From: Candidatus Cloacimonadota bacterium
Lineage (GTDB): Bacteria > Cloacimonadota > Cloacimonadia > JGIOTU-2
DNA length: 9,146 bases
NCBI GenBank assembly: GCA_016932035.1
Contig: JAFGDR010000038.1
Span: 1 to 9,146, forward strand
Reading direction: 5' to 3'
Shown: in pieces, positions 1 through 6,476 of the stretch
Layout of the letters: every line of letters begins with the position of its first letter
Position numbering within the stretch: the stretch's first letter is position 1
Notes under the pieces: model-generated
What the model saw: the letters and a program-made list of their open reading frames with translations, nothing else
What the model was told of the DNA's origin: nothing
Database searches by the model: none
Program-made: the position numbers and the translations under genes

Positions 1-69
1 ATATCAGCTTTTTGACCTTGTATCAATAATATAATTTTATTTTTATTATATTTCACTTTCATACAAAAT

Positions 70-85
70 TTAACCTAAAGGTTAA
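70..85 (-). terminator. Possible weak hairpin terminator after the nuclease gene
   Basis: The 105 bases beyond the nuclease stop codon hold no gene. They contain the inverted repeat TTAACC-TAAA-GGTTAA, a 6 bp stem with a 4-base loop, starting about 20 bases past the stop on the minus strand. It is followed there by ATTTTG, a short T tract. The position suits transcription ending after the minus-strand operon, but the stem is AT-rich and the T run is only four bases. It could equally be a protein-binding palindrome, because a TTGACA hexamer lies beside it at 89-94 on the minus strand. Confidence 0.3.
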
Positions 86-105
86 TTCTGTCAAATTTAT
101 TGTAT

Positions 106-1749
106 TTATTTCTCATGTTTTTTAACCCCGATCACCTCCACATCATCCACCTCCCATGATGTCGCCTTTGATGGACTCGAGTTTGTATATTTGAATCCTA
201 TATGAACATCACTTGTAGCAAATTCAGAAATATCAATATATCCCGAATGCTTCCATTCATAATGACCTTCTGACAATAAAGCTTCAAGAGGATACCAAGT
301 ATAGTCCAATGAGTTTTTGCCTATTATATAATCTTTCGAAATGAATATTTCAAGACCTGGAGTAACATCAGAATAATTCTTTGCAGTTTCAAAACTAAGA
401 ATGATATCATGAAAATCATGTAAATTTAACGTCGGTGAAATCAACCAATCAACGCATGGTTCATCAGCTTTGAATCCACCCATTTTCATAAAATATCTTT
501 CTCCATATGAAGAATGATACCAGTCTTCATTTCCTGAAATACTATAGGTTGTCCAACCATCGGTTCCATCTTCAAATGAACTGTTTAGGATAATTTCTGC
601 ACCTGGGTCGATACCATGACCTTTCAGTATAATTGAGTTTTCTTTTGAACTATTAGTATAAACAAGAAGTGCATCTTCATAATCTATCTTATCCGAAGGT
701 TCGAAGTATATTAACAACTCTTCGTTGAGGAAGCCATTTTCTGGCGTGAAATGGCATTGTGTAATTTTGGAATTATCTTTCTTAGTTGAAAAAAAGAATG
801 GAGCTTCAACTGAGACCATGACATCATCTTCAAGATTATATCCACTCACAACGAGTTTTATCGGATAAGACTGAATGCCGGTTTTCTGATTTCCAAAACG
901 CAACTCCAGTTCCGATATATTTACAGTAGGATCCAGTTCAGGTTTACCCCATATTTCAGTTACGAACTCTGGATGATCAATAAACGGATTTCGATTGTGC
1001 TGATAAGAGTAAATCACATCATTTCTATGCCGTTCTTGCTCGCTGACCGGGTCAAGCTCGTGCCACAGCAAGAGTGTCGACAGCTTACCGAACCTTGGTC
1101 CATAGGTTCCGGTCTTATCAAGAAGTTCGAGATCATACGTGTCATTATCGCCTTCGTATCGAACGACCATGTAGAAGAGCATCCTGGCAACGTCGCCTTT
1201 TACTCTATCCGGGGGTTCCCATGAATCAAAATCAAAAAAACAGCCATCAACCTCATCAAATGAATAACCACCCCAGTCAAAGTCACGGTTACCCCGAGCG
1301 CCATTCACACTGCGATCTGCAGGTCGTAGATGATGAACATCTGTATATGCAGTATCCGCCATGTTCGGAAAGCCATGGGACTTTGCCCACACATGTTCCC
1401 TGTTCCACGAATCGTCATGCGAGATTCCATACTCTATCATGTAGTTAAATTCGTCGCCATGATCCCTGAATTCAGCATTCTGAGAACGTCCAGAGTAGAA
1501 TAGGATAATGTTACCAGGATTCTCAAGATCAGCATCAGCTTCGATCATGATATCTTTTGTCGCTACCGTTGAATCACTAAAATACGGATACATGACATGA
1601 CCTTTTATAAGATCGTGTAAAGCAGACTTAAGTTCTTCTCCTTTCAGCAATGCCACTTCTTCATAATATTCATCAATAGGTATCGGTATAAAAGCATTCA
1701 GAAAGGAGCAAATGGAAACAAGCATTATTATGAAAATTGTTTTTTTCAT
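106..1749 (-). CDS. Secreted endonuclease I family nuclease with Ig-like and choice-of-anchor J domains
   Basis: This is an exported non-specific nuclease, probably used to degrade extracellular DNA. Counting from a GTG at 1755, residues 1-21 form a Sec signal peptide (MKKTIFIIMLVSICSFLNA). An endonuclease I domain spans about 35-270, with the motif WNREHVWAKSHGFP at 117-130. E120 and H121 match the Glu-His metal/general-base pair of Vvn/EndA nucleases, and N156 in GNRDFDWGG is the likely second metal ligand. ERHRNDVIYSYQHNRNPFIDHPEF closes the domain, as is usual. Residues 275-383 resemble the Ig-like module often following this domain. Residues 388-543 (FEDGTDGW, DWLISP, SFETA, WEVDDVEV) match choice-of-anchor J (MAM-like). 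No C-terminal sorting tail or LPXTG motif is visible. ATG 1749 is chosen because AGGTGAT at 1751-1757 spaces best to it; ATG 1752 or GTG 1755 are possible. The gene is probably coupled to the lipoprotein gene upstream. Confidence 0.93.
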   Translation of the reverse strand: MKKTIFIIMLVSICSFLNAFIPIPIDEYYEEVALLKGEELKSALHDLIKGHVMYPYFSDSTVATKDIMIEADADLENPGNIILFYSGRSQNAEFRDHGDEFNYMIEYGISHDDSWNREHVWAKSHGFPNMADTAYTDVHHLRPADRSVNGARGNRDFDWGGYSFDEVDGCFFDFDSWEPPDRVKGDVARMLFYMVVRYEGDNDTYDLELLDKTGTYGPRFGKLSTLLLWHELDPVSEQERHRNDVIYSYQHNRNPFIDHPEFVTEIWGKPELDPTVNISELELRFGNQKTGIQSYPIKLVVSGYNLEDDVMVSVEAPFFFSTKKDNSKITQCHFTPENGFLNEELLIYFEPSDKIDYEDALLVYTNSSKENSIILKGHGIDPGAEIILNSSFEDGTDGWTTYSISGNEDWYHSSYGERYFMKMGGFKADEPCVDWLISPTLNLHDFHDIILSFETAKNYSDVTPGLEIFISKDYIIGKNSLDYTWYPLEALLSEGHYEWKHSGYIDISEFATSDVHIGFKYTNSSPSKATSWEVDDVEVIGVKKHEK

Positions 1750-1750
1750 C

Positions 1751-1757
1751 ATCACCT
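1751..1757 (-). promoter_or_regulatory. Ribosome binding site overlapping the upstream stop codon
   Basis: AGGTGAT on the minus strand is complementary to the ATCACCT part of a typical 16S rRNA 3' end. It overlaps the TAG stop (1756-1758) of the lipoprotein gene and the GTG/ATG/ATG start triplets of the nuclease gene. This favours ATG 1749 as the nuclease start. It also implies that ribosomes finishing the lipoprotein can re-initiate at the nuclease. Confidence 0.6.
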
Positions 1758-2784
1758 ACGGTCTTCTTACAAATCCAAGAATAGTGGATGGAAATTTATC
1801 AGTTACAATAATGAATCCCTCGTCACCATAACGGACAATACCTTCCCAGTTCCTAGAATTATCATCATCGATCAATTCGATTTGTATTGGTGGTTGTTTA
1901 ACAAGAGTAATACCCTTTGGTGAGTAGTGGAACTCCAACAAGCGTTCGACTGTTTTATATTTCATGTGTGTCTCACCCTTCCCAAAACTTTTAGAAATCG
2001 GATCATCCGGATCATAGTTTTTACCATAATCGCCTGACCACATATAGTTTATTACCCAGAAATTGTCATCTTCATCAAGCTGTGTAGCATCGGTAATCCT
2101 ATATTCGACATAGGGTATTGTTAAAGAATCAATAAGATTTAGAGAATGATCAAACACATAAGCATATGGTGTATTCTTTAGCACCATACTGTTCCACTCA
2201 TAAACAGTAATTACTCTATCCGGGGTTACAATAATTGTTTCATCTGTTGCATTGCCTACTGATGCACGAGGAGGTAATTCTACTCGCTCATCTATGTTGA
2301 TATTGATCGTCTTCATATCACCTGAAATAGTTCCTTTACAGAGATAACCCATCATTTTATCGGGACTCGATTCTACAGTAAAAAACACAGAATTCCCATA
2401 AAAAGCAAGTGCTTCAAATCCTTCGTAACCATCTATGATATCTTTCAATCCGGGAGCGTTCAGACTTATCGGCATTGGAGTTATCGGTGTATTGGGAACT
2501 TCGTTCAGATATTCAGCAATCTTAGCCTTTGGAATAGCAAACAACGAGCCGTCATATTCCGAAGGAAAAATATGTGGATACTGTGGAAGGAGGATAAGAT
2601 AATCGTTATACCACGCAAGCCCGGAAATTTCAGCCTTAGGCTCAGAGATCTCACCATTCATCGTGATATATTGGACTTTGACTTCTTCTGGTATAGATGG
2701 TTGCTGAGGTTGCTCAAGATGATGTACTGTTGCACATGCAACAAGGAACAGCATGCACCCTAATATCATCAATTTTGTTTTCAT
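1756..2784 (-). CDS. Lipoprotein, probable beta-propeller (phytase-like/SdiA-regulated-like)
   Basis: This 342-residue lipoprotein begins MKTKLMILGCMLFLVAC, with a clean lipobox (LVAC, lipidated C17). Ala at +2 suggests outer-membrane rather than inner-membrane retention, if E. coli rules hold. The rest is rich in beta-strand patterns with three propeller-like turns: EISGLAW (53-59), GFEALAF (122-128) and NWEGIVR (312-318). The last is followed by EGFIIVTDKFPSTILGFV. This recurring E-G/A-[LI] pattern resembles phytase-like and SdiA-regulated beta-propellers, but I see no certain catalytic residues, so the activity is open. The reading frame runs upstream to 2883, but that N-terminus is basic and lacks a ribosome site. 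GAGG at 2792-2795, seven bases before ATG 2784, and the intact signal peptide fix the start. It is the first gene of a two-gene operon with the nuclease. Confidence 0.85.
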   Translation of the reverse strand: MKTKLMILGCMLFLVACATVHHLEQPQQPSIPEEVKVQYITMNGEISEPKAEISGLAWYNDYLILLPQYPHIFPSEYDGSLFAIPKAKIAEYLNEVPNTPITPMPISLNAPGLKDIIDGYEGFEALAFYGNSVFFTVESSPDKMMGYLCKGTISGDMKTININIDERVELPPRASVGNATDETIIVTPDRVITVYEWNSMVLKNTPYAYVFDHSLNLIDSLTIPYVEYRITDATQLDEDDNFWVINYMWSGDYGKNYDPDDPISKSFGKGETHMKYKTVERLLEFHYSPKGITLVKQPPIQIELIDDDNSRNWEGIVRYGDEGFIIVTDKFPSTILGFVRRP

Positions 2785-2791
2785 AATCATA

Positions 2792-2795
2792 CCTC
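2792..2795 (-). promoter_or_regulatory. Ribosome binding site deciding the lipoprotein start
   Basis: GAGG (within TCGAGGT) on the minus strand lies seven bases before ATG 2784. An ATG at 2790 sits only one base from it, too close to be the usual start. This supports a 342-residue protein beginning with a lipoprotein signal rather than a longer form starting at 2883. Confidence 0.6.
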
Positions 2796-2812
2796 GACCG
2801 AATATTTTTTTG

Positions 2813-2841
2813 AATGACAAATATCCGGTAAACTTTGTCAA
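2813..2841 (-). promoter_or_regulatory. Putative promoter of the lipoprotein-nuclease operon
   Basis: On the minus strand there is a perfect -35 hexamer TTGACA (2836-2841). With a 16-17 base spacer, the best -10 is TGTCAT or GTCATT, only a partial match to TATAAT. It lies 30-60 bases before the chosen start and overlaps both arms of the inverted repeat at 2815-2840. The weak -10 suggests dependence on an activator or a different start point. Confidence 0.35.
2815..2840. promoter_or_regulatory. Operator-like inverted repeat in the divergent promoter region
   Basis: TGACAAA (2815-2821) and TTTGTCA (2834-2840) form perfect 7-base arms around a 12-base spacer. The arm centres are 19 bases apart, close to two DNA turns. 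The repeat lies between two divergent genes and covers the -35 boxes proposed for both directions. That is a common layout for a dimeric regulator controlling both sides. No matching regulator gene is in the window. Confidence 0.45.
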
Positions 2842-2862
2842 ACTCCTTATGAAAATTATAAA
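2835..2862 (+). promoter_or_regulatory. Putative promoter of the GNAT gene
   Basis: TTGTCA (2835-2840), a 16-base spacer and TATAAA (2857-2862) form a good sigma-70-like promoter about 50 bases before the GNAT start. Its -35 box coincides with the right arm of the inverted repeat at 2815-2840, so binding there would be expected to affect it. Confidence 0.5.
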
Positions 2863-2914
2863 TTTCTTGCATTTTCTACTCATAACCCATAAGGATGCAT
2901 AAAAAGGATATTAT

Positions 2915-3364
2915 ATGAAAGTCTGCAGTCCGGTAACTCATGAGGATTTTCAAAAATATTATTTTCTTCGATGGAAAATGTTACGAAAACCGTGGGGACA
3001 AGCACTCGGCACTGAACGCGATGAACTCGATAAAACAAGCTTTCATGTTATGATTTGTGAACATGATAACAACCCCATCGGAGTAGCCCGTCTTCATTTC
3101 AATGATCCAGAAGAAGCACAGATCAGATATATGGCTGTTGACGATAAGCATCAGCACAAAGGTTTAGGAAGCCTGATGATGCAGTCGCTTGAGAAATTTG
3201 CAATGGAACATAATGCAAAATGTATTATCCTGAATGCGCGCGAAAATGCTGTGCCTTTCTATAAAAAAAACGGATACAGCATCATAGAAGAAAGTTATAT
3301 TCTTTTTGGTGAAATCCAGCATTTCAAGATGAAGAAAGAACTCAAACTACTAGACGAAACATAA
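2915..3364 (+). CDS. GNAT family N-acetyltransferase
   Basis: This 149-residue protein is a single GNAT domain that would move an acetyl group from acetyl-CoA to an amine; the substrate cannot be read from the sequence. Motif A is clear: IRYMAVDDKHQHKGLGSLMM (70-89), with the CoA-pyrophosphate loop Q80-x-x-G83-x-G85. Motif B follows as ILNARENAVPFYKKNGY (105-121), where Y116 sits where GNAT enzymes often have the general acid. The N-terminal stretch LRWKMLRKPWGQALGTERDELD (18-39) is typical of a subgroup of small GNATs. AAAAAGGA at 2901-2908, six bases before the ATG, supports the start. The protein has no signal peptide and should be cytosolic. It is divergent from the lipoprotein gene. The histidine kinase gene lies 61 bases downstream. 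Confidence 0.9.
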   Translation: MKVCSPVTHEDFQKYYFLRWKMLRKPWGQALGTERDELDKTSFHVMICEHDNNPIGVARLHFNDPEEAQIRYMAVDDKHQHKGLGSLMMQSLEKFAMEHNAKCIILNARENAVPFYKKNGYSIIEESYILFGEIQHFKMKKELKLLDET

Positions 3365-3368
3365 TACT

Positions 3369-3400
3369 TTGACAAAATTTTCAGAAATTTACCAAATAAT
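3369..3400 (+). promoter_or_regulatory. Possible promoter of the histidine kinase operon
   Basis: TTGACA (3369-3374) lies inside TTTGACAAA, the same 9-mer as in the divergent control region. The nearest TATAAT-like hexamers, AAATAA (3394) and AATAAT (3395), are 19-20 bases away, longer than the ideal 17. The call rests mainly on the -35 match and the intergenic position. Confidence 0.3.
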
Positions 3401-3425
3401 AAAAAATGGATTTTCATAATTTCGG

Positions 3426-5474
3426 ATGAAAAAATTAATCTTACTTCTTTTGTTGATCCCGGTCTTTGTATGTGCGCAAGAATCAGTATCCGAACTCGAA
3501 CTACAGCTTCAAACAACAATAGGCACAGGCAAGGTTGATCTTCTGAATAAATTATCATTCAAAGTATTACAAGATTATCCTCAAAAATCACTCGATTATG
3601 CCGAACAGGCACTCACATTTGCGCTTCGTGATAATTACAAATTCGGCGAAGGAGCAGCACAAGAGAATATCGGTAATTACTATGAATTCAAACACGACCA
3701 ATATAAAGCGATCAACCATTTTAAAAAAGCTCGAGATGCCTATCTTCTAGCCAAAAATACTTCTGAACTTGCACGAATTCTAAATTATCTTGGGATTGCG
3801 TATGAAACTGCAAATGATCAAACTCAAGCACTCGGATATTATAAACAGTCCTATGATACATACAAAGATCTCGGTGATGTCTCCGGAATGGCGCTTCTTC
3901 TTACAAACATTGGAAGCGTATATGATACATATGGGAAATATGATAAAGCCCTCGAATATTATTTACGCAGCTTATACAGATACGAAAATATTGGAGATAA
4001 AGAGGGTGTCGCTTCATCTTTGAATAATATCGGGAATGTCTACCAGGCAATGCAGAATCTCGATAAAGCCCTTGAATATCTCAAAAAAGCAAAAGAAATG
4101 TATAGAAGTCTCGGCGATTCGGGTGGGGTTGCTATTGCAGTACATAATATCGGCATTATCTATCACGATCTTGGTGATTTTGAAAAAGCACTTCAGTATT
4201 ATACAGAATCTATGCAAACCGATCTCGAAAATGATAATAAACAAGGTATTTCAGCATCATACAATAATATTGCGATTATTTATGATGAGATGAATGACCT
4301 CTCTAAATCCCTCGATTATTATAAACGGTCACTTGCACTTTCTGAAGAAATAGATGATAAATATTCGATTGCAAATACAAATAACAATATGGGTTTCCTC
4401 TTTCTTAAAAAGAATGAGTATCAAAAGGCATATACACATTTCATTATTGGTCTGAGTATTGCACGTGATATTGCTGCGAAAGAATTGATCAAAGAGAGTT
4501 ATGATGGGCTCTCCCAGTATTATCGGTTAAACGGAGATTTTGAAAAATGTCTTGAATACAGAGAGCTTCATCAGACGATTAAAGATAGTATCTTCTCGGC
4601 AGATGCACGAAAGAGAATCTCTGATCTTGAGAATCAATATAATCTGGAAAACAAAGAACGTGAGATCAGTCTTCTTCAAAAAGAAAATGAAATAAAGATA
4701 TTGGAACTCAAACGACAAAAAAACCTAAGATATCTTTTCATCGCTATTCTGATCTTTCTGGTTTTTATTATTCTTCTTGTCTATTATGCATATAATACAA
4801 AACGTAAAATGACCAGTGGACTGCTTAACGAGATCGAGGAACGATATAAGGTTGAAGACCAACTAAAAAGTTCACTTAAAGAAAAAGATGTCATGCTGAA
4901 AGAAATCCATCATCGGGTGAAAAACAATATGCAGATCATATCCAGTCTGCTGAGTTTACAAACACGTTATATATCTGATGAAAAAGCACTTGATGTCTTT
5001 AATGACAGCCAGGAAAGAATCAGGTCAATGGCTCTGGTACATGAGAAACTCTATCGTTCTAATGACTTTTCAAGCATCGACTTTTCCGAGTATATCCATG
5101 ACCTTGTGAACAATATTCTCCGGCGTGAATATACGAACGTAGAAACAGCTATTGACGTTAAAGATGTTGAGATGGACATTAATAAAGCAATCCCCTGCGG
5201 TCTTATTATCAATGAGTTGATCATGAATGCGATCAAACATGCATTCCCGGATGACAGCGAGGGTACCATCGAGATCGTTATGCATCCTCAGGGTGATGAT
5301 TCGTATGTTCTTACGATTGCTGATGATGGAATCGGCTTACCCGAAGATATTGATTTTAAAAATACCACAACACTCGGCTTACAGCTTGTTTCGGGTTTGG
5401 TGCGTCAATTGCAAGGAAATATTGACGTTGATAAAACTAAGGGCACAAAGTTTACCATAATTTTTCCAAAATAA
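3426..5474 (+). CDS. TPR-containing sensor histidine kinase (HisKA_2 class)
   Basis: This 682-residue membrane kinase should autophosphorylate on His and pass phosphate to a response regulator. A signal peptide (1-18, MKKLILLLLLIPVFVCAQ) is followed by about eight TPR units (81-380). Each begins with an NIGxxY-like motif at exact 40-residue steps: 81, 121, 161, 201, 241, 281, 321, 361. A coiled coil spans about 392-435 and one membrane helix about 436-457. HisKA_2 follows, with EIHHRVKNNMQIISSLLSLQ (493-512); H496 is the likely phospho-acceptor, H495 the alternative. The HATPase domain has an N box (NELIMNAIKHAF, 596-607), G1 DDGIGLP (633-639) and G2 TLGLQLV (649-655). The topology places the TPRs in the periplasm. 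There is no receiver domain. The ATG lacks a strong ribosome site, but the signal peptide makes this start convincing. The DctB-like sensor gene follows 17 bases later. Confidence 0.92.
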   Translation: MKKLILLLLLIPVFVCAQESVSELELQLQTTIGTGKVDLLNKLSFKVLQDYPQKSLDYAEQALTFALRDNYKFGEGAAQENIGNYYEFKHDQYKAINHFKKARDAYLLAKNTSELARILNYLGIAYETANDQTQALGYYKQSYDTYKDLGDVSGMALLLTNIGSVYDTYGKYDKALEYYLRSLYRYENIGDKEGVASSLNNIGNVYQAMQNLDKALEYLKKAKEMYRSLGDSGGVAIAVHNIGIIYHDLGDFEKALQYYTESMQTDLENDNKQGISASYNNIAIIYDEMNDLSKSLDYYKRSLALSEEIDDKYSIANTNNNMGFLFLKKNEYQKAYTHFIIGLSIARDIAAKELIKESYDGLSQYYRLNGDFEKCLEYRELHQTIKDSIFSADARKRISDLENQYNLENKEREISLLQKENEIKILELKRQKNLRYLFIAILIFLVFIILLVYYAYNTKRKMTSGLLNEIEERYKVEDQLKSSLKEKDVMLKEIHHRVKNNMQIISSLLSLQTRYISDEKALDVFNDSQERIRSMALVHEKLYRSNDFSSIDFSEYIHDLVNNILRREYTNVETAIDVKDVEMDINKAIPCGLIINELIMNAIKHAFPDDSEGTIEIVMHPQGDDSYVLTIADDGIGLPEDIDFKNTTTLGLQLVSGLVRQLQGNIDVDKTKGTKFTIIFPK

Positions 5475-5481
5475 AATTTTT

Positions 5482-5487
5482 GAGGAG
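5482..5487 (+). promoter_or_regulatory. Strong ribosome binding site of the Cache sensor gene
   Basis: GAGGAG lies five bases before ATG 5493 in the short gap after the kinase stop. It contrasts with the kinase gene, which has no comparable site, and suggests the sensor is translated at a higher rate than the kinase from the same message. Confidence 0.6.
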
Positions 5488-5492
5488 ACTCG

Positions 5493-6476
5493 ATGTTTAC
5501 TATGATGGATTATCAACAAGATCAGAATATGAACTGGAAAGCCACGTTTCTGGTGATCATTGGTGTGCTTTTTATTTCACTTGTTTTTTTTGGTATTATG
5601 GCTTATAGAAGTGGACTCGTAAAGGATGCCTTGCAAACCGATACTGAAATAGCAAAAGAAGTTTTGGGACAGACAATTCAGGAAGTTAAAGATGCTACAC
5701 ATTTCATAGCAGAACATCCAATGATCCAGGAATGGAATGTTTCCCCCAACCTCGTGAACGATCATGACATACTCATCGTCCTTAACACGATCAAATACAT
5801 GCTCAATGCGACAAATGTGTATATCATGGATGTTGACGGAAATGTACTTGTTTGCACACCTCCATGTGATTATATGCTGACAGGTAAAAACCTGAACTTC
5901 CGTCCTTATTTCCAGCAGTCTATCCAGGGAGTTGAATGTGTCTATCCTGCCTTGAGTGTAACCGATCAAGAACGCGGACTCTACTTTAGCGCACCGATTC
6001 ATTCCAATAATATCGGTAATCCAGTAGGTGTTGTAGTCATTACGCTTGCTCTTGATCGATTCGATAAAGTGCTGAAAAATTATACGAACGGCATCGTTGC
6101 CGGTATTATTTCACCGGAAGGGATCATCTTCTCTTCAACAGAAAAATCATGGCTGTTTAAAAGCATTAAACCTCTCACCGTTGATGAGCGTAATAAGTTA
6201 CGAGCAACTCAGCAATTCGCAGAAGAGCCCCTTGAACCACTTGGGATTTCTATTTCAGATTCACGAGTAAAATATAAAGACGAATCATACATTCTTGTAA
6301 GGGATGATATTGCAATACCCGATTGGCAGATCTTTGCACTGCAGAAAACAACAAACCTTCATCCTGTTCCCCCATTTATTATGTCCAGCATACTCTTTAT
6401 CATATTTGGCATCTCATACATCATTCTTGCAATTGTCTATGGGAAAGAGAAAAAAGCCCAGAAGGAGAAAATGTAA
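5493..6476 (+). CDS. Membrane-anchored DctB-like double-Cache sensor without output domain
   Basis: This 327-residue protein has a membrane helix at about 16-37, an extracytoplasmic domain at 38-290, a second helix at about 294-316, and an 11-residue basic tail. The outer domain matches the dCache fold of DctB-type sensors: VYIMDVDGNVLV (109-120), GKNLNFRPYFQQSIQG (131-146, with the ligand-pocket motif FRPYF), LYFSAPI (163-169), GVVVITLALDRFDK (179-192), and a second lobe with SPEGIIFSSTEKSWLFKSIKPL (207-228). In DctB, a kinase follows the second helix; here the protein ends. No kinase, GGDEF, HAMP or chemoreceptor domain is present. The end looks natural: the peptidase ribosome site lies inside the last codons and the stop overlaps the next start. 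By inference, it may sense an organic acid or similar small ligand and signal through the kinase encoded 17 bases upstream. Confidence 0.85.
   Translation: MFTMMDYQQDQNMNWKATFLVIIGVLFISLVFFGIMAYRSGLVKDALQTDTEIAKEVLGQTIQEVKDATHFIAEHPMIQEWNVSPNLVNDHDILIVLNTIKYMLNATNVYIMDVDGNVLVCTPPCDYMLTGKNLNFRPYFQQSIQGVECVYPALSVTDQERGLYFSAPIHSNNIGNPVGVVVITLALDRFDKVLKNYTNGIVAGIISPEGIIFSSTEKSWLFKSIKPLTVDERNKLRATQQFAEEPLEPLGISISDSRVKYKDESYILVRDDIAIPDWQIFALQKTTNLHPVPPFIMSSILFIIFGISYIILAIVYGKEKKAQKEKM
6462..6467 (+). promoter_or_regulatory. Ribosome binding site deciding the M42 peptidase start
   Basis: AAGGAG lies eight bases before ATG 6476, inside the last codons of the sensor gene. Together with the TAATG stop/start overlap, it fixes the peptidase start at 6476. 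The same reading frame is open back to 6323, but that part is only a shadow of the sensor gene. Confidence 0.7.

Noticed and set aside
106-150. Type IX secretion C-terminal signal on the nuclease
   Set aside because: The protein ends directly after the choice-of-anchor J domain with a short basic tail (KKHEK); no sorting domain of about 70-80 residues is present.
1074-1448. 124-codon plus-strand frame opposite the nuclease
   Set aside because: It lies over the endonuclease I catalytic motifs and is His/Arg/Pro-rich low-quality translation without a start signal.
2785-2883. N-terminal extension of the lipoprotein to an ATG at 2883
   Set aside because: The extra 33 residues are basic, would bury the lipoprotein signal internally and lack a ribosome site. 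GAGG before 2784 gives a clean start.
3375-3390. AAATTT-TCAG-AAATTT hairpin after the GNAT gene as a terminator
   Set aside because: The stem is six A-T pairs with no following T run; it is too weak for an intrinsic terminator and may only be AT-rich spacer.
3660-4570. CRISPR-like or tandem DNA repeat from the 120-base period
   Set aside because: The periodicity comes from TPR protein units; the DNA copies are diverged and there are no identical repeats with unique spacers.
5577-6002. 141-codon minus-strand frame opposite the Cache sensor
   Set aside because: The plus-strand frame has clear dCache motifs and this one shows no domain or start signal.
6323-6475. N-terminal extension of the M42 peptidase into the sensor gene
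   Set aside because: It overlaps the DctB-like coding region in another frame, its translation is Cys/His-rich and unlike M42 enzymes, and ATG 6476 has AAGGAG at good spacing.
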